Made by a program: the position numbers and the translations under genes. The notes under the pieces are model-generated. The model ran no database searches. It saw nothing but the letters and a program-made list of their open reading frames with translations, and was not told the DNA's origin. From assembly GCA_030689795.1 (NCBI GenBank), contig JAUYEO010000035.1:1-9289 (forward strand): 9,289 nt of DNA, written 5' to 3'. This DNA is from Desulfobacterales bacterium. Its GTDB lineage: Bacteria; Desulfobacterota; Desulfobacteria; Desulfobacterales; RPRI01. Positions 1 through 6,326 of the stretch are shown piece after piece (within the stretch, counting starts at the first letter, position 1; every line of letters begins with the position of its first letter).

Positions 1-1
1 T

Positions 2-340
2 GCTCTTGGCAGACCCGGACATCAAGCCCTGATTCCGGAACACTATATCCAGGCTCTCGTGGGTGGAAACTCCATCTGGTCGAATTTATTTGCTTCGGTA
101 TCCGGCGCTCTTATGTATTTTGCCACGTTAACTGAAGTCCCGATCCTGCAGGGATTGATGGGCGCAGGTATGGGAAAGGGGCCTGCGCTTGCGCTTCTCC
201 TTGCAGGGCCTGCGCTTTCACTCCCAAGCATGATTGTATTGACAGGAATCATGGGTGTGAAAAAAACCGCGACATTCTGCGGCATCATAGTTGTTTTGTC
301 TACAATTGCCGGTATGTTCTACGGCTGGATAGCAGCATAA
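2..340 (+). CDS. ArsP-like / DUF318 permease, C-terminal part (5' end outside window)
   Basis: The reading frame is open from the first bases of the window to a TAA at 338-340 and gives 112 residues; the start lies upstream. The fragment is very hydrophobic, with a TEVPI motif and a GMGKGPALALLLAGPALSLP stretch followed by two more membrane helices. This is the pattern of the C-terminal half of the DUF318/ArsP permease family (Pfam PF03773). Known members export organoarsenicals, and relatives are linked to Cu/Zn efflux. It acts in the inner membrane. Only 45 bases separate it from a TM0996-type redox protein, a partner often found beside such permeases, and an acr3 gene lies further down the same strand, so arsenic or metal efflux is the likely role. 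Substrate cannot be told from this fragment. Confidence 0.8.
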   Translation, partial: ALGRPGHQALIPEHYIQALVGGNSIWSNLFASVSGALMYFATLTEVPILQGLMGAGMGKGPALALLLAGPALSLPSMIVLTGIMGVKKTATFCGIIVVLSTIAGMFYGWIAA

Positions 341-385
341 AGGGAGTTTTTACTTTTATAGTATATATGAAGAACAGGAGGGAAA

Positions 386-619
386 ATGGAAATTAAAATA
401 CTTGGGCCTGGCTGCCCGAAATGTAAACAGACAGAAGAGATTGTCCGGCAGGTTGTTGCCGAAGAAGGAATTGCGGCTGATATCGAAAAAGTGATTGATG
501 TCATGAAAATTGCCGGTTACGGAGTTTTCGGGACGCCGGCTGTAATTGTTGACGGCGAGGTTAAGAGCGTGGGCAAGATTCCAAAAAAGGAAGATATAAA
601 AGCATGGATAAAAAAATGA
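386..619 (+). CDS. TM0996/MTH895-family small thioredoxin-like protein (redox-active disulfide protein)
   Basis: This 77-residue cytoplasmic protein has a thioredoxin/glutaredoxin-like fold. The active-site CPKC motif is at residues 10-13, just after the first beta strand (MEIKILGPG), and a TP pair at residues 50-51 supplies the expected cis-proline. Length and layout match the TM0996/MTH895 family, which lacks the N-terminal extension of classical thioredoxin. There is no signal peptide. The start is supported by a strong AGGAGGG at 376-382. It sits between the permease and an exported thioredoxin-like protein, overlapping the latter by 16 bases, which implies translational coupling. A role as cytoplasmic thiol donor for the permease or the CcdA-like protein is inferred, not shown. 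Confidence 0.9.
   Translation: MEIKILGPGCPKCKQTEEIVRQVVAEEGIAADIEKVIDVMKIAGYGVFGTPAVIVDGEVKSVGKIPKKEDIKAWIKK
587..593 (+). promoter_or_regulatory. Ribosome binding site deciding the start of the exported thioredoxin gene
   Basis: AAGGAAG inside the end of the preceding gene lies 10 bases before the ATG at 604. The alternative ATG at 616 would give an ATGA overlap with the upstream stop but would be 22 bases from this site, so 604 is preferred. Confidence 0.5.
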
Positions 620-1011
620 CGAGATTACCTGGCCGTATATATATAAAAAACAACATCTGTGTCCCGGTGTTAACGTTTGCTCTTGCATTATTTGTCCTCT
701 CAACGGCTGCTTTTGCTGAAAATATTCCGGCTAAGGGCACAGTCACCATGATAGATCTGGGAGCCAAAGCATGCATTCCCTGTAAGATGATGGCGCCTAT
801 TTTGGAGAAAATGGAAAAGGCATATGCCGGGAAAGCGGTTATCCATTTTTATGATGTCTGGAAAAATCGTGAGCCGGCCGTAAGATTTGGAATCCGTGTG
901 ATTCCGACCCAGATATTTTTCGATAAGAACGCAAAGGAAGTTTATAGGCATGAGGGCTTTATGAGCGAAGATAATATTGTCAATCAGCTTTCCAAAATGG
1001 GAGTAAAATAG
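604..1011 (+). CDS. Exported thioredoxin-family protein
   Basis: The protein has 135 residues. Residues 1-38 form a signal peptide or anchor: basic N-terminus, hydrophobic core about 18-33, and AFA before a possible cleavage after residue 38. The mature part is a thioredoxin fold with a C-I-P-C active site at 57-60, a partly conserved strand (VIHFYDV, 79-85) and the cis-proline loop VIPTQ with Pro101. It would work in the periplasm, reduced through the CcdA-like membrane protein encoded 25 bases downstream; this is the standard CcdA/thioredoxin partnership. The gene overlaps the previous one by 16 bases. Its in vivo target is unknown; cytochrome c maturation is possible in principle, but the arsenic-gene context favours a resistance-linked function. 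The second in-frame ATG at 616 is a possible alternative start. Confidence 0.88.
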   Translation: MDKKMTRLPGRIYIKNNICVPVLTFALALFVLSTAAFAENIPAKGTVTMIDLGAKACIPCKMMAPILEKMEKAYAGKAVIHFYDVWKNREPAVRFGIRVIPTQIFFDKNAKEVYRHEGFMSEDNIVNQLSKMGVK

Positions 1012-1036
1012 GGTAGTTATTATCATCGGAGAGCTT

Positions 1037-1741
1037 ATGATAGAGTCATTTTTTTTGATGGTTAACGAATGGATGACAGGCGGTGCGGGACTCGCTCTTC
1101 TCGGATGTTTCTTATGGGGCGTAGTCAGCGTGATGTTCAGCCCGTGCCACCTGGCTTCCATTCCGCTTATCGTAGCCTATGTTGCCGGGCAGGAAAAAGC
1201 CGTTGATCCCCGGCAGGCGGGCTGGTACGCGGGAGCCTTTACGCTGGGGCTTTTTATTACCATTGCCCTGATCGGCCTTGCTTGCGCCTTGCTGGGGAGG
1301 ATGCTCGGCGATGTGGGAATCTGGTGGCAGGTGCTGGTCGGCGGTGTGCTGATCTGGGTGGCCTTGGGAATGCTGGGCGTGGAGGCCTGCTCGATGTCCG
1401 GTTCGCTGCTTTACCGTCTGAACCTTAGAGGTCTTCACGGCGCATTCGGGCTGGGCCTTGCTTACGGCGTTCTGTCCGGATCATGCACGTTCGGGTTCAT
1501 AGCTCCGATACTGGCCATAGTCACCGTCCAGCAAAAGATCCTGACCGGGATTCTGATGATTCTACTGTTTGCGCTGGGGCACTGTCTGCCGATTGTTGTG
1601 GCCGGCAGTTCAACTGCCCTGATCCGGAAGCTGACGGAAAACAGGTCATGGCAGGGCGCCGGCAACTGGTTCCGCAAAGGCGCCGGAGTGATTATAGGTT
1701 TTCTTGGCCTCTACTTTATACTGAGTCCATTTGTGATTTAA
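1037..1741 (+). CDS. CcdA/DsbD-type transmembrane thiol-disulfide transporter
   Basis: This 234-residue inner-membrane protein has about six helices and the hallmark pair of membrane cysteines of the CcdA family: Cys37 in FSPCHLASIPLI and Cys150 in SGSCTFGFIAPILAI, one in each inverted half. Family members pass electrons from cytoplasmic thioredoxin to periplasmic thiol proteins. Length is close to that of stand-alone CcdA, without the periplasmic and thioredoxin domains of full DsbD. A GGAG at 1028-1031 supports the ATG at 1037. Its neighbours are one cytoplasmic and one exported thioredoxin-like protein upstream and acr3 downstream, so the natural circuit is CPKC protein to CcdA-like protein to exported thioredoxin. 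A housekeeping cytochrome c maturation role is possible but less likely in this setting. Confidence 0.9.
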   Translation: MIESFFLMVNEWMTGGAGLALLGCFLWGVVSVMFSPCHLASIPLIVAYVAGQEKAVDPRQAGWYAGAFTLGLFITIALIGLACALLGRMLGDVGIWWQVLVGGVLIWVALGMLGVEACSMSGSLLYRLNLRGLHGAFGLGLAYGVLSGSCTFGFIAPILAIVTVQQKILTGILMILLFALGHCLPIVVAGSSTALIRKLTENRSWQGAGNWFRKGAGVIIGFLGLYFILSPFVI

Positions 1742-1759
1742 CTAAGCGGAGGATTAAAT

Positions 1760-2845
1760 ATGCCTGAAGCAAAACAGCTTTCATTTCTTGACAGGTTTTT
1801 AACGCTATGGATTTTTCTTGCAATGTTCATTGGTGTTTTCTGGGGATATTTTTTCCCGGGCATAAAGGATGTCATTAACATATTTCAGGTCGGTACCACC
1901 AATATCCCGATTGCAATCGGTCTCATCCTTATGATGTACCCTCCTCTTGCCAAAGTAAAATATGAAGAGCTGAAAGAAGTATTTAAAAATTTCAAAGTGC
2001 TTGCTCTTTCACTGGTTCAGAACTGGGTTATCGGCCCGATACTGATGTTTCTGCTCGCCATTGCATTTTTATCCGGGCATCAGGAATACATGGTCGGGCT
2101 TATCATTATCGGCCTTGCAAGATGTATCGCGATGGTGATCATCTGGAATGATCTTGCATCCGGAGACACTGAATACTGCGCCGGGCTTGTTGCCTTTAAC
2201 TCCATATTCCAGGTGCTCTTTTTCTCCGTTTATGCATGGATTTTTGTCACAATTCTCCCTGGATGGCTGGGATTAAAAGGGATGGTGGTGGATATTTCCA
2301 TCGGACAGATCGCTGAAAGCGTATTCATATATCTTGGAATTCCATTTATTGCCGGCATGATTACAAGATTCATCGGCCTTAAGACAAAAGGGAAAAAATG
2401 GTACGAAGAAAAATTCATTCCCAGAATAAGCCCCATCACTCTTATCGCTCTTCTGTTTACAATCCTTGTGATGTTTTCCCTTAAAGGCGAATATATTGTC
2501 CAGCTTCCCTTTGATGTCATCCGTGTGGCTGTTCCCCTGTGCATCTATTTTTTTATCATGTTCTTTGTCTCTTTTTTCCTTTCAATGAAAGCCGGAGCCA
2601 CCTATGAACAGTCGGCAACTTTGAGCTTTACCGCCGCTTCGAATAATTTTGAGCTTGCTATTGCCGTGGCAGTGGCTGTATTTGGAATAAATTCCGGGCA
2701 GGCATTTGCCGCTGTTATAGGGCCGCTTGTTGAGGTTCCTGTATTGATAAGTCTTGTAAATGTGGCTCTCTGGTTTAAGAAAAAGTATTTTCCGTATGCA
2801 TTGGAGACACCGACAGGAGTTTGTCATTTAACGTGCAAACCATGA
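1760..2845 (+). CDS. acr3: Acr3 family arsenite efflux permease
   Basis: The protein has 361 residues and about ten membrane helices, the usual Acr3 size. The family signature GLARCIAMVIIWNDLASGD is at 118-136, with Cys122 at the position of the essential fourth-helix cysteine, and GPLVEVPVLI at 321-330 supplies the conserved acidic residue Glu325. Acr3 exports As(III), driven by the proton motive force. AGCGGAGG at 1744-1751 sets the start, 18 bases after the CcdA-like gene, so it is probably the last gene of the operon. The tail ends in GVCHLTCKP, placing two extra cysteines (355, 359) after the last helix. No arsC or arsR is visible; they may lie upstream of the window. Confidence 0.95.
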   Translation: MPEAKQLSFLDRFLTLWIFLAMFIGVFWGYFFPGIKDVINIFQVGTTNIPIAIGLILMMYPPLAKVKYEELKEVFKNFKVLALSLVQNWVIGPILMFLLAIAFLSGHQEYMVGLIIIGLARCIAMVIIWNDLASGDTEYCAGLVAFNSIFQVLFFSVYAWIFVTILPGWLGLKGMVVDISIGQIAESVFIYLGIPFIAGMITRFIGLKTKGKKWYEEKFIPRISPITLIALLFTILVMFSLKGEYIVQLPFDVIRVAVPLCIYFFIMFFVSFFLSMKAGATYEQSATLSFTAASNNFELAIAVAVAVFGINSGQAFAAVIGPLVEVPVLISLVNVALWFKKKYFPYALETPTGVCHLTCKP

Positions 2846-2848
2846 CGG

Positions 2849-2951
2849 CTTCGTAAAAAGTCGGTTTTTGCCACGAAGACACCAAGGCACAAAGAAATGC
2901 CTATTGAAAACATTCTGGTATATCTTTGTGTTCTCCGTGATCTCTGTGTGA
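2849..2951. repeat. Intergenic palindromic repeat after acr3
   Basis: Two nested structures fill the gap between acr3 and the rhodanese gene. CTTCGT (2849-2854) pairs with ACGAAG (2873-2878), and inside it AAAAA pairs with TTTTT around a GTCGG loop. A longer imperfect palindrome follows: CACAAAGA at 2888-2895 pairs perfectly with TCTTTGTG at 2923-2930, and flanking CACGAAGACACC resembles the complement of the GTGATCTCTGTG side. The wording (CACGAAG, CACAAAG, CTTTGTG) is typical of extragenic repeats in deltaproteobacterial genomes, from general recollection. It may also end acr3 transcripts, but no T-run follows the stem. I see no gene or convincing promoter here. Confidence 0.6.
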
Positions 2952-2994
2952 AAATGGCTTTTTATGAAAGTATCAAATTTGAAGAACAGGACAT

Positions 2995-3495
2995 ATGAGT
3001 TTTATTAACAGGCAGATTTGCATAAAAACGTCAAGACAGGTTCTCTTTATTACCCTGATTGTCCTTGTTGCTGGATTTGCTTCAAACCGGCTCAGATACG
3101 ACAAAATGCCTCTTGTGGAAGATTGGTCGGCAAAATCAAATCTTGTGACCCCATCCGGGGAGAATCTCGAAATATCTCTTTCAGAAGCGTCAAACCTGTT
3201 TAAAAAAGGTAAGGCCGTTTTTATTGATGCCAGGTCCCGTACAGAGTATGATGCGGGGCACATAAAGGGCGCTACAAGCCTTCCGTACAAGGAAGCTGAC
3301 TGGAAATTTGTCGAAGCAATGGCCGGAATTTCAGAAGAGAGCGCCGTAATCACATACTGCGACGGTGAAACTTGCGAACTCAGCACGGAGCTTGCGGTTT
3401 TTCTCCGTAATGCAGGGTATAAAAATGTGAAGGTTCTGTCAAACGGCTGGTCGGCATGGAAACAAAACGGACTGCCTGTGGACACCGAAAAGTGA
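2995..3495 (+). CDS. Membrane-anchored rhodanese-domain protein
   Basis: The protein has 166 residues. An N-terminal hydrophobic segment at about 16-29, after a basic start, acts as signal anchor or signal peptide. Residues about 60-163 form a single rhodanese domain: FIDARSRTEYDAGHIKGA at 76-93 (CH2A-like strand and helix) and the active loop YCDGETCEL at 121-129, with catalytic Cys122 and a second cysteine, Cys127. The NGWSAWKQNGLPV ending is typical. Rhodaneses carry sulfane sulfur as a cysteine persulfide; here the domain would face the periplasm. The acidic loop differs from thiosulfate transferases with basic loop residues, so the substrate is open. The ribosome binding site is weak (AGGAC at 2988-2992, very close to the ATG). 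It is paired with the next gene through overlapping stop and start codons. Confidence 0.88.
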   Translation: MSFINRQICIKTSRQVLFITLIVLVAGFASNRLRYDKMPLVEDWSAKSNLVTPSGENLEISLSEASNLFKKGKAVFIDARSRTEYDAGHIKGATSLPYKEADWKFVEAMAGISEESAVITYCDGETCELSTELAVFLRNAGYKNVKVLSNGWSAWKQNGLPVDTEK

Positions 3496-3971
3496 TGAAA
3501 GAAAAAATCAGACAAAAAATCTCAATGACTTTGTATCACGGATCAAGGATTGTTCTGGGCATCGTATTTATTTATGCGAGTTACGACAAGATTCTTCATC
3601 CGGCCGCCTTTGCAAAGATCATTTATAATTACCAGATCCTTCCGGATGAACTTGTAAATTTATCCGCCCTCTTTTTACCCTGGCTTGAACTTATAACCGG
3701 TTCTCTTCTTATAATCGGAGTATGGCTGCCGGGATCTGTTTTTATCAGCAATATTCTTCTGATCATTTTTTTCTGCGCGCTCATGTATAACAAGGCCCGC
3801 GGACTCGATATAAGCTGCGGCTGTTTTTCAACAGGCGAAGGCGAAGCGCCTGAATCAAACCTTTATTTATTACGCGATTTTTCTTTTATTGTTATTTCAG
3901 TTTATCTTTTCATCAAAGTTTTCATATCGGATTCTCCCGGCAATAGGGGATCTTCCCTAATATCTCCTTGA
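3495..3971 (+). CDS. MauE/DoxX-like redox-associated membrane protein
   Basis: Taken from the ATG at 3495, the protein has 158 residues and four predicted helices (about 17-30, 55-78, 80-97, 127-144). Family features are the FIYASYDKILHPAAFAKIIYNYQILP segment near the N-terminus (about residues 25-50) and the LDISCGCFS motif with Cys108 and Cys110. MauE-type proteins are related to membrane thiol-oxidoreductases and help make disulfides in methylamine dehydrogenase; no such enzyme is visible here. The start overlaps the rhodanese stop (TGATG), so the two are translationally coupled. An upstream in-frame ATG at 3456 would add 13 residues inside the rhodanese frame and is less likely. A joint role in periplasmic thiol or persulfide chemistry is inferred. 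Confidence 0.82.
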   Translation: MKEKIRQKISMTLYHGSRIVLGIVFIYASYDKILHPAAFAKIIYNYQILPDELVNLSALFLPWLELITGSLLIIGVWLPGSVFISNILLIIFFCALMYNKARGLDISCGCFSTGEGEAPESNLYLLRDFSFIVISVYLFIKVFISDSPGNRGSSLISP

Positions 3972-4000
3972 CTCATGTAATTAATTCATATATTTATGGA

Positions 4001-4073
4001 TTCGCAAAAAGTCGTAAAAGCATTCCGCCTCAGGCGGATTTTACTCTTTTTCGTCATTCCCGCGAAAGCGGGG
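4001..4073. repeat. Intergenic repeat with tandem hairpins
   Basis: TTCGCAAAAAGTCG (4001-4014) nearly repeats TTCGTAAAAAGTCG at 2850-2863. It begins a long imperfect hairpin, about 4003-4053, whose core is TCCGCC-TCA-GGCGGA (4024-4038) with outer AAAAAG/CTTTTT pairing. A second small hairpin follows, CCCGC-GAAA-GCGGG (4059-4072), inside CATTCCCGCGAAAGCGGG, a word frequent in extragenic repeats of Desulfobacterota genomes (general recollection). The symmetric A and T flanks mean the long hairpin could end transcription in either direction. It lies about 30 bases after the MauE-like stop. Confidence 0.6.
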
Positions 4074-4092
4074 CACGTCGTGAAGCACCAGC

Positions 4093-4113
4093 GCTATCCG
4101 GTTTTCGGATAGC
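4093..4113. other. Perfect hairpin just upstream of the multihaem cytochrome gene
   Basis: GCTATCCG (4093-4100) pairs exactly with CGGATAGC (4106-4113) around a five-base loop. It ends 20 bases before the cytochrome ATG, with no T-run after it. It may be a transcript-stabilising stem, a regulator of translation, or the edge of the repeat to its left. No clear Shine-Dalgarno sequence lies between it and the ATG. Confidence 0.45.
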
Positions 4114-4133
4114 CTGTATTATTAGCCTTCAAT

Positions 4134-6326
4134 ATGAATAAACTTATGCCGGTAAAACGAATATTCGCTTCGATAATTCTTGTGCTCGCCGTTCTTTTAT
4201 TATCCATCGGCTCCGCAGCCGCTAAAGAAGAGTATGCAAGAAAAACGGGAAAAGGCTGCATATTCTGCCATGAGGAGAAGACCGGGGGCGCCATAAAAAC
4301 CGCTGGTATTGCATATATCAAAAACGGCTACCAGTATCCTATTCCTCTTCATATCATCAAAAAAGCCGTCAAGGTCCAGAGCGCTTTTCACAAGACAGTA
4401 AGATTTATAATTGGATACCTGCACATCCTTGCCGCGTTTATACTTGTCGGCGCTATATTTTACATCCACATTTTCATAAAACCTTCGCAGATAACCGGCG
4501 GAATTCCGAAAGGAGAGCGCATACTCGGCATATCGTGCCTGATTACACTTACAATAACCGGCATCTATCTTACCTGGTTCCGCATAGACAGGTTCGGGCA
4601 CTTTTTTGATAACCCGTTCGGACGCATTCTTTTTATTAAAATCCTGCTTTTTATCCTCATGCTTGCCTTTGCCGTCACGGCTGTTACATTCATACACAGC
4701 CGGATGAAAAAGGAATCGCAGGCCGCACATCAAACCATATTTGATCCCGGGAAAATAACTTTTGAAAACCTGAAAGATTTCGACGGATCATCAGGGAAAC
4801 CTGCCTGCATAATTCATGACAGGAAGATTTATGATGTAACCGAAAGTCCGAAGTGGAAAAACGGAAGGCATTTCGGGAAGCATTCAGCGGGAACGGATCT
4901 TACCGAGGCCATAAAAGGGGCGCCTCACGGCCCTGAAATGCTGGAAAAGGTGAAGTTTGTTGCCGAGGTCAAGGGCGGAGAGAAACAGCCTGAAAAGATA
5001 AGCGGAACAAGAAAGCTGTTTATTTTCATGGCATATTCAAACATGGTCATCATACTGCTTATAATTTTCTGTATAGCCTCCTGGCGCTGGGGATTCAAGA
5101 TGTTTCCCCAAACTTTGTCCGGAGAATCTCTTGCCGCAAAGAACTGTATCGACTGCCACAAAAAACTTAATCCGGGCATATATGCCGACTGGAATAAAAG
5201 TATTCATGCCGGAGTCGGGGTGGATTGTTACAAATGCCATAAGGCGGCTGAGGCGCTTTCGTCTGTGGCAAGTTCATCTCATTTGAAACATTCGTCTCTG
5301 TCGGTAACTGCTTTTGTGAGCCCGAAGACCTGTTCGGAATGCCACCCGAAGGAAACTGCCGAATACGCAAAAAGCAAACACGCAAACACGATCGAGATAA
5401 TGTGGAAAATCGACAAATGGCTTCAGATGGGCATGAACAATCATATTGAAAGAAGTAGCGGATGCTATGTCTGTCACGGTACTGTTGTCGATATAAAAGA
5501 CGGCAAACCGGCCGAAGGATCATGGCCGAATGTCGGAGTCGGCAGGAAAAATCCGGACGGAAGTCTGGGAAGCTGTTCAAGCTGTCATACAAGGCACAGA
5601 TTCTCTGTTGCCGAGGCAAGAAAGCCTGAAGCCTGCGGCCAGTGTCATCTCGGTCCGGACCATCCCCAGATCGAGATCTACAATGAATCAAAACACGGCG
5701 CCATATATAAAGCAGAGGCGGTGGAGTGGAACTGGGTTACCGATGACGGGAAATGGATGGCTGGAAGGGACTTCAGGGCTCCGACATGCTCGGCATGCCA
5801 TATGTCTGCCGCGCAGGGTGTTTCAAGGTCTCATGATGTTACTGAAAGGCTGTCGTGGGAACTCCAGGCTCCTTCGACGGTCCGGCCGTCCGATTTCAAG
5901 GCTTTCCCTGCAAAGACGGACTGGAAAAACGAGAGAAGAAAGATGGGAATGGTCTGCCGCCAGTGCCATTCGGAAGAATGGACAAATTCACATTTTAAAA
6001 ATCTTGATAATGTAATTTCAAACTATGAGAGCAATTACTATAAACCTGCCGCAAAAATCATGGATAATCTTTACGCAAAAGGAATCCTGACAAAAAGCAG
6101 CTACTTCGATGAGGAGCTTGAATGGGAATTCTATGAATTATGGCACCATGAGGGAAGAAGGGCCAGGATGGGTTCAGCCATGATGGCCCCCGATTATGCA
6201 TGGTGGCACGGTTTCTATGAACTCAAGCACCGCTTCAATACAATAAAGGAGCTTTCCGAAGAGGCCCTGAAAAAAGGGAAAGTTTACGTTTATAAGGATT
6301 TTCCCGGAAAAGAGGGCAATGATTAG
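4134..6326 (+). CDS. Fusion cytochrome: monohaem c + CopD-like membrane part + cytochrome b5-like domain + HAO-like octahaem cytochrome c
   Basis: The protein has 730 residues. Layout: signal peptide or anchor 1-30 (AAA before a likely cleavage); c-haem site CIFCH 42-46; three helices at about 91-115, 128-150 and 164-188 resembling the CopD/b-type cytochrome family (LTITGIYLTW, then FGRILFIKILLF); a cytochrome b5-like domain about 208-280 (IYDVTESPKWKNGRHFGKH, APHG; likely haem histidines 246 and 265); a fourth helix 294-316; then eight CxxCH sites starting at 338, 365, 400, 444, 481, 501, 552 and 608. EIYNESKHG (514-522), PTCSACHMS (550-558) and PDYAWWHGFYEL (686-697) match the hydroxylamine oxidoreductase family. 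Haem c must attach in the periplasm, so helix count puts the b5 domain in the cytoplasm. Direction of catalysis (oxidation of hydroxylamine or reduction of NO, nitrite or another substrate) is not decided by sequence alone. The start is ATG 4134, or ATG 4146; a TAG at 4110-4112 closes the frame upstream. Neither start has a clear ribosome binding site. Confidence 0.9.
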   Translation: MNKLMPVKRIFASIILVLAVLLLSIGSAAAKEEYARKTGKGCIFCHEEKTGGAIKTAGIAYIKNGYQYPIPLHIIKKAVKVQSAFHKTVRFIIGYLHILAAFILVGAIFYIHIFIKPSQITGGIPKGERILGISCLITLTITGIYLTWFRIDRFGHFFDNPFGRILFIKILLFILMLAFAVTAVTFIHSRMKKESQAAHQTIFDPGKITFENLKDFDGSSGKPACIIHDRKIYDVTESPKWKNGRHFGKHSAGTDLTEAIKGAPHGPEMLEKVKFVAEVKGGEKQPEKISGTRKLFIFMAYSNMVIILLIIFCIASWRWGFKMFPQTLSGESLAAKNCIDCHKKLNPGIYADWNKSIHAGVGVDCYKCHKAAEALSSVASSSHLKHSSLSVTAFVSPKTCSECHPKETAEYAKSKHANTIEIMWKIDKWLQMGMNNHIERSSGCYVCHGTVVDIKDGKPAEGSWPNVGVGRKNPDGSLGSCSSCHTRHRFSVAEARKPEACGQCHLGPDHPQIEIYNESKHGAIYKAEAVEWNWVTDDGKWMAGRDFRAPTCSACHMSAAQGVSRSHDVTERLSWELQAPSTVRPSDFKAFPAKTDWKNERRKMGMVCRQCHSEEWTNSHFKNLDNVISNYESNYYKPAAKIMDNLYAKGILTKSSYFDEELEWEFYELWHHEGRRARMGSAMMAPDYAWWHGFYELKHRFNTIKELSEEALKKGKVYVYKDFPGKEGND

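Noticed and set aside
2872..2951. Rho-independent terminator after acr3
   Set aside because: The stem is imperfect with a wide loop and no T-run follows, so it fits an extragenic repeat better.
3456..3494. ATG at 3456 as start of the MauE-like gene
   Set aside because: It would run 40 bases into the rhodanese gene and add a non-family extension; the ATG at 3495 gives the usual TGATG coupling.
5167..5691. Long minus-strand reading frame opposite the multihaem cytochrome
   Set aside because: It is the antisense shadow of the CxxCH region, with arginine/cysteine-rich composition and no domain or ribosome binding site.
5530..6015. Plus-strand reading frame of 161 codons inside the cytochrome gene
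   Set aside because: It lies in another frame of a well-supported gene and has arginine/serine-rich, non-protein-like composition.
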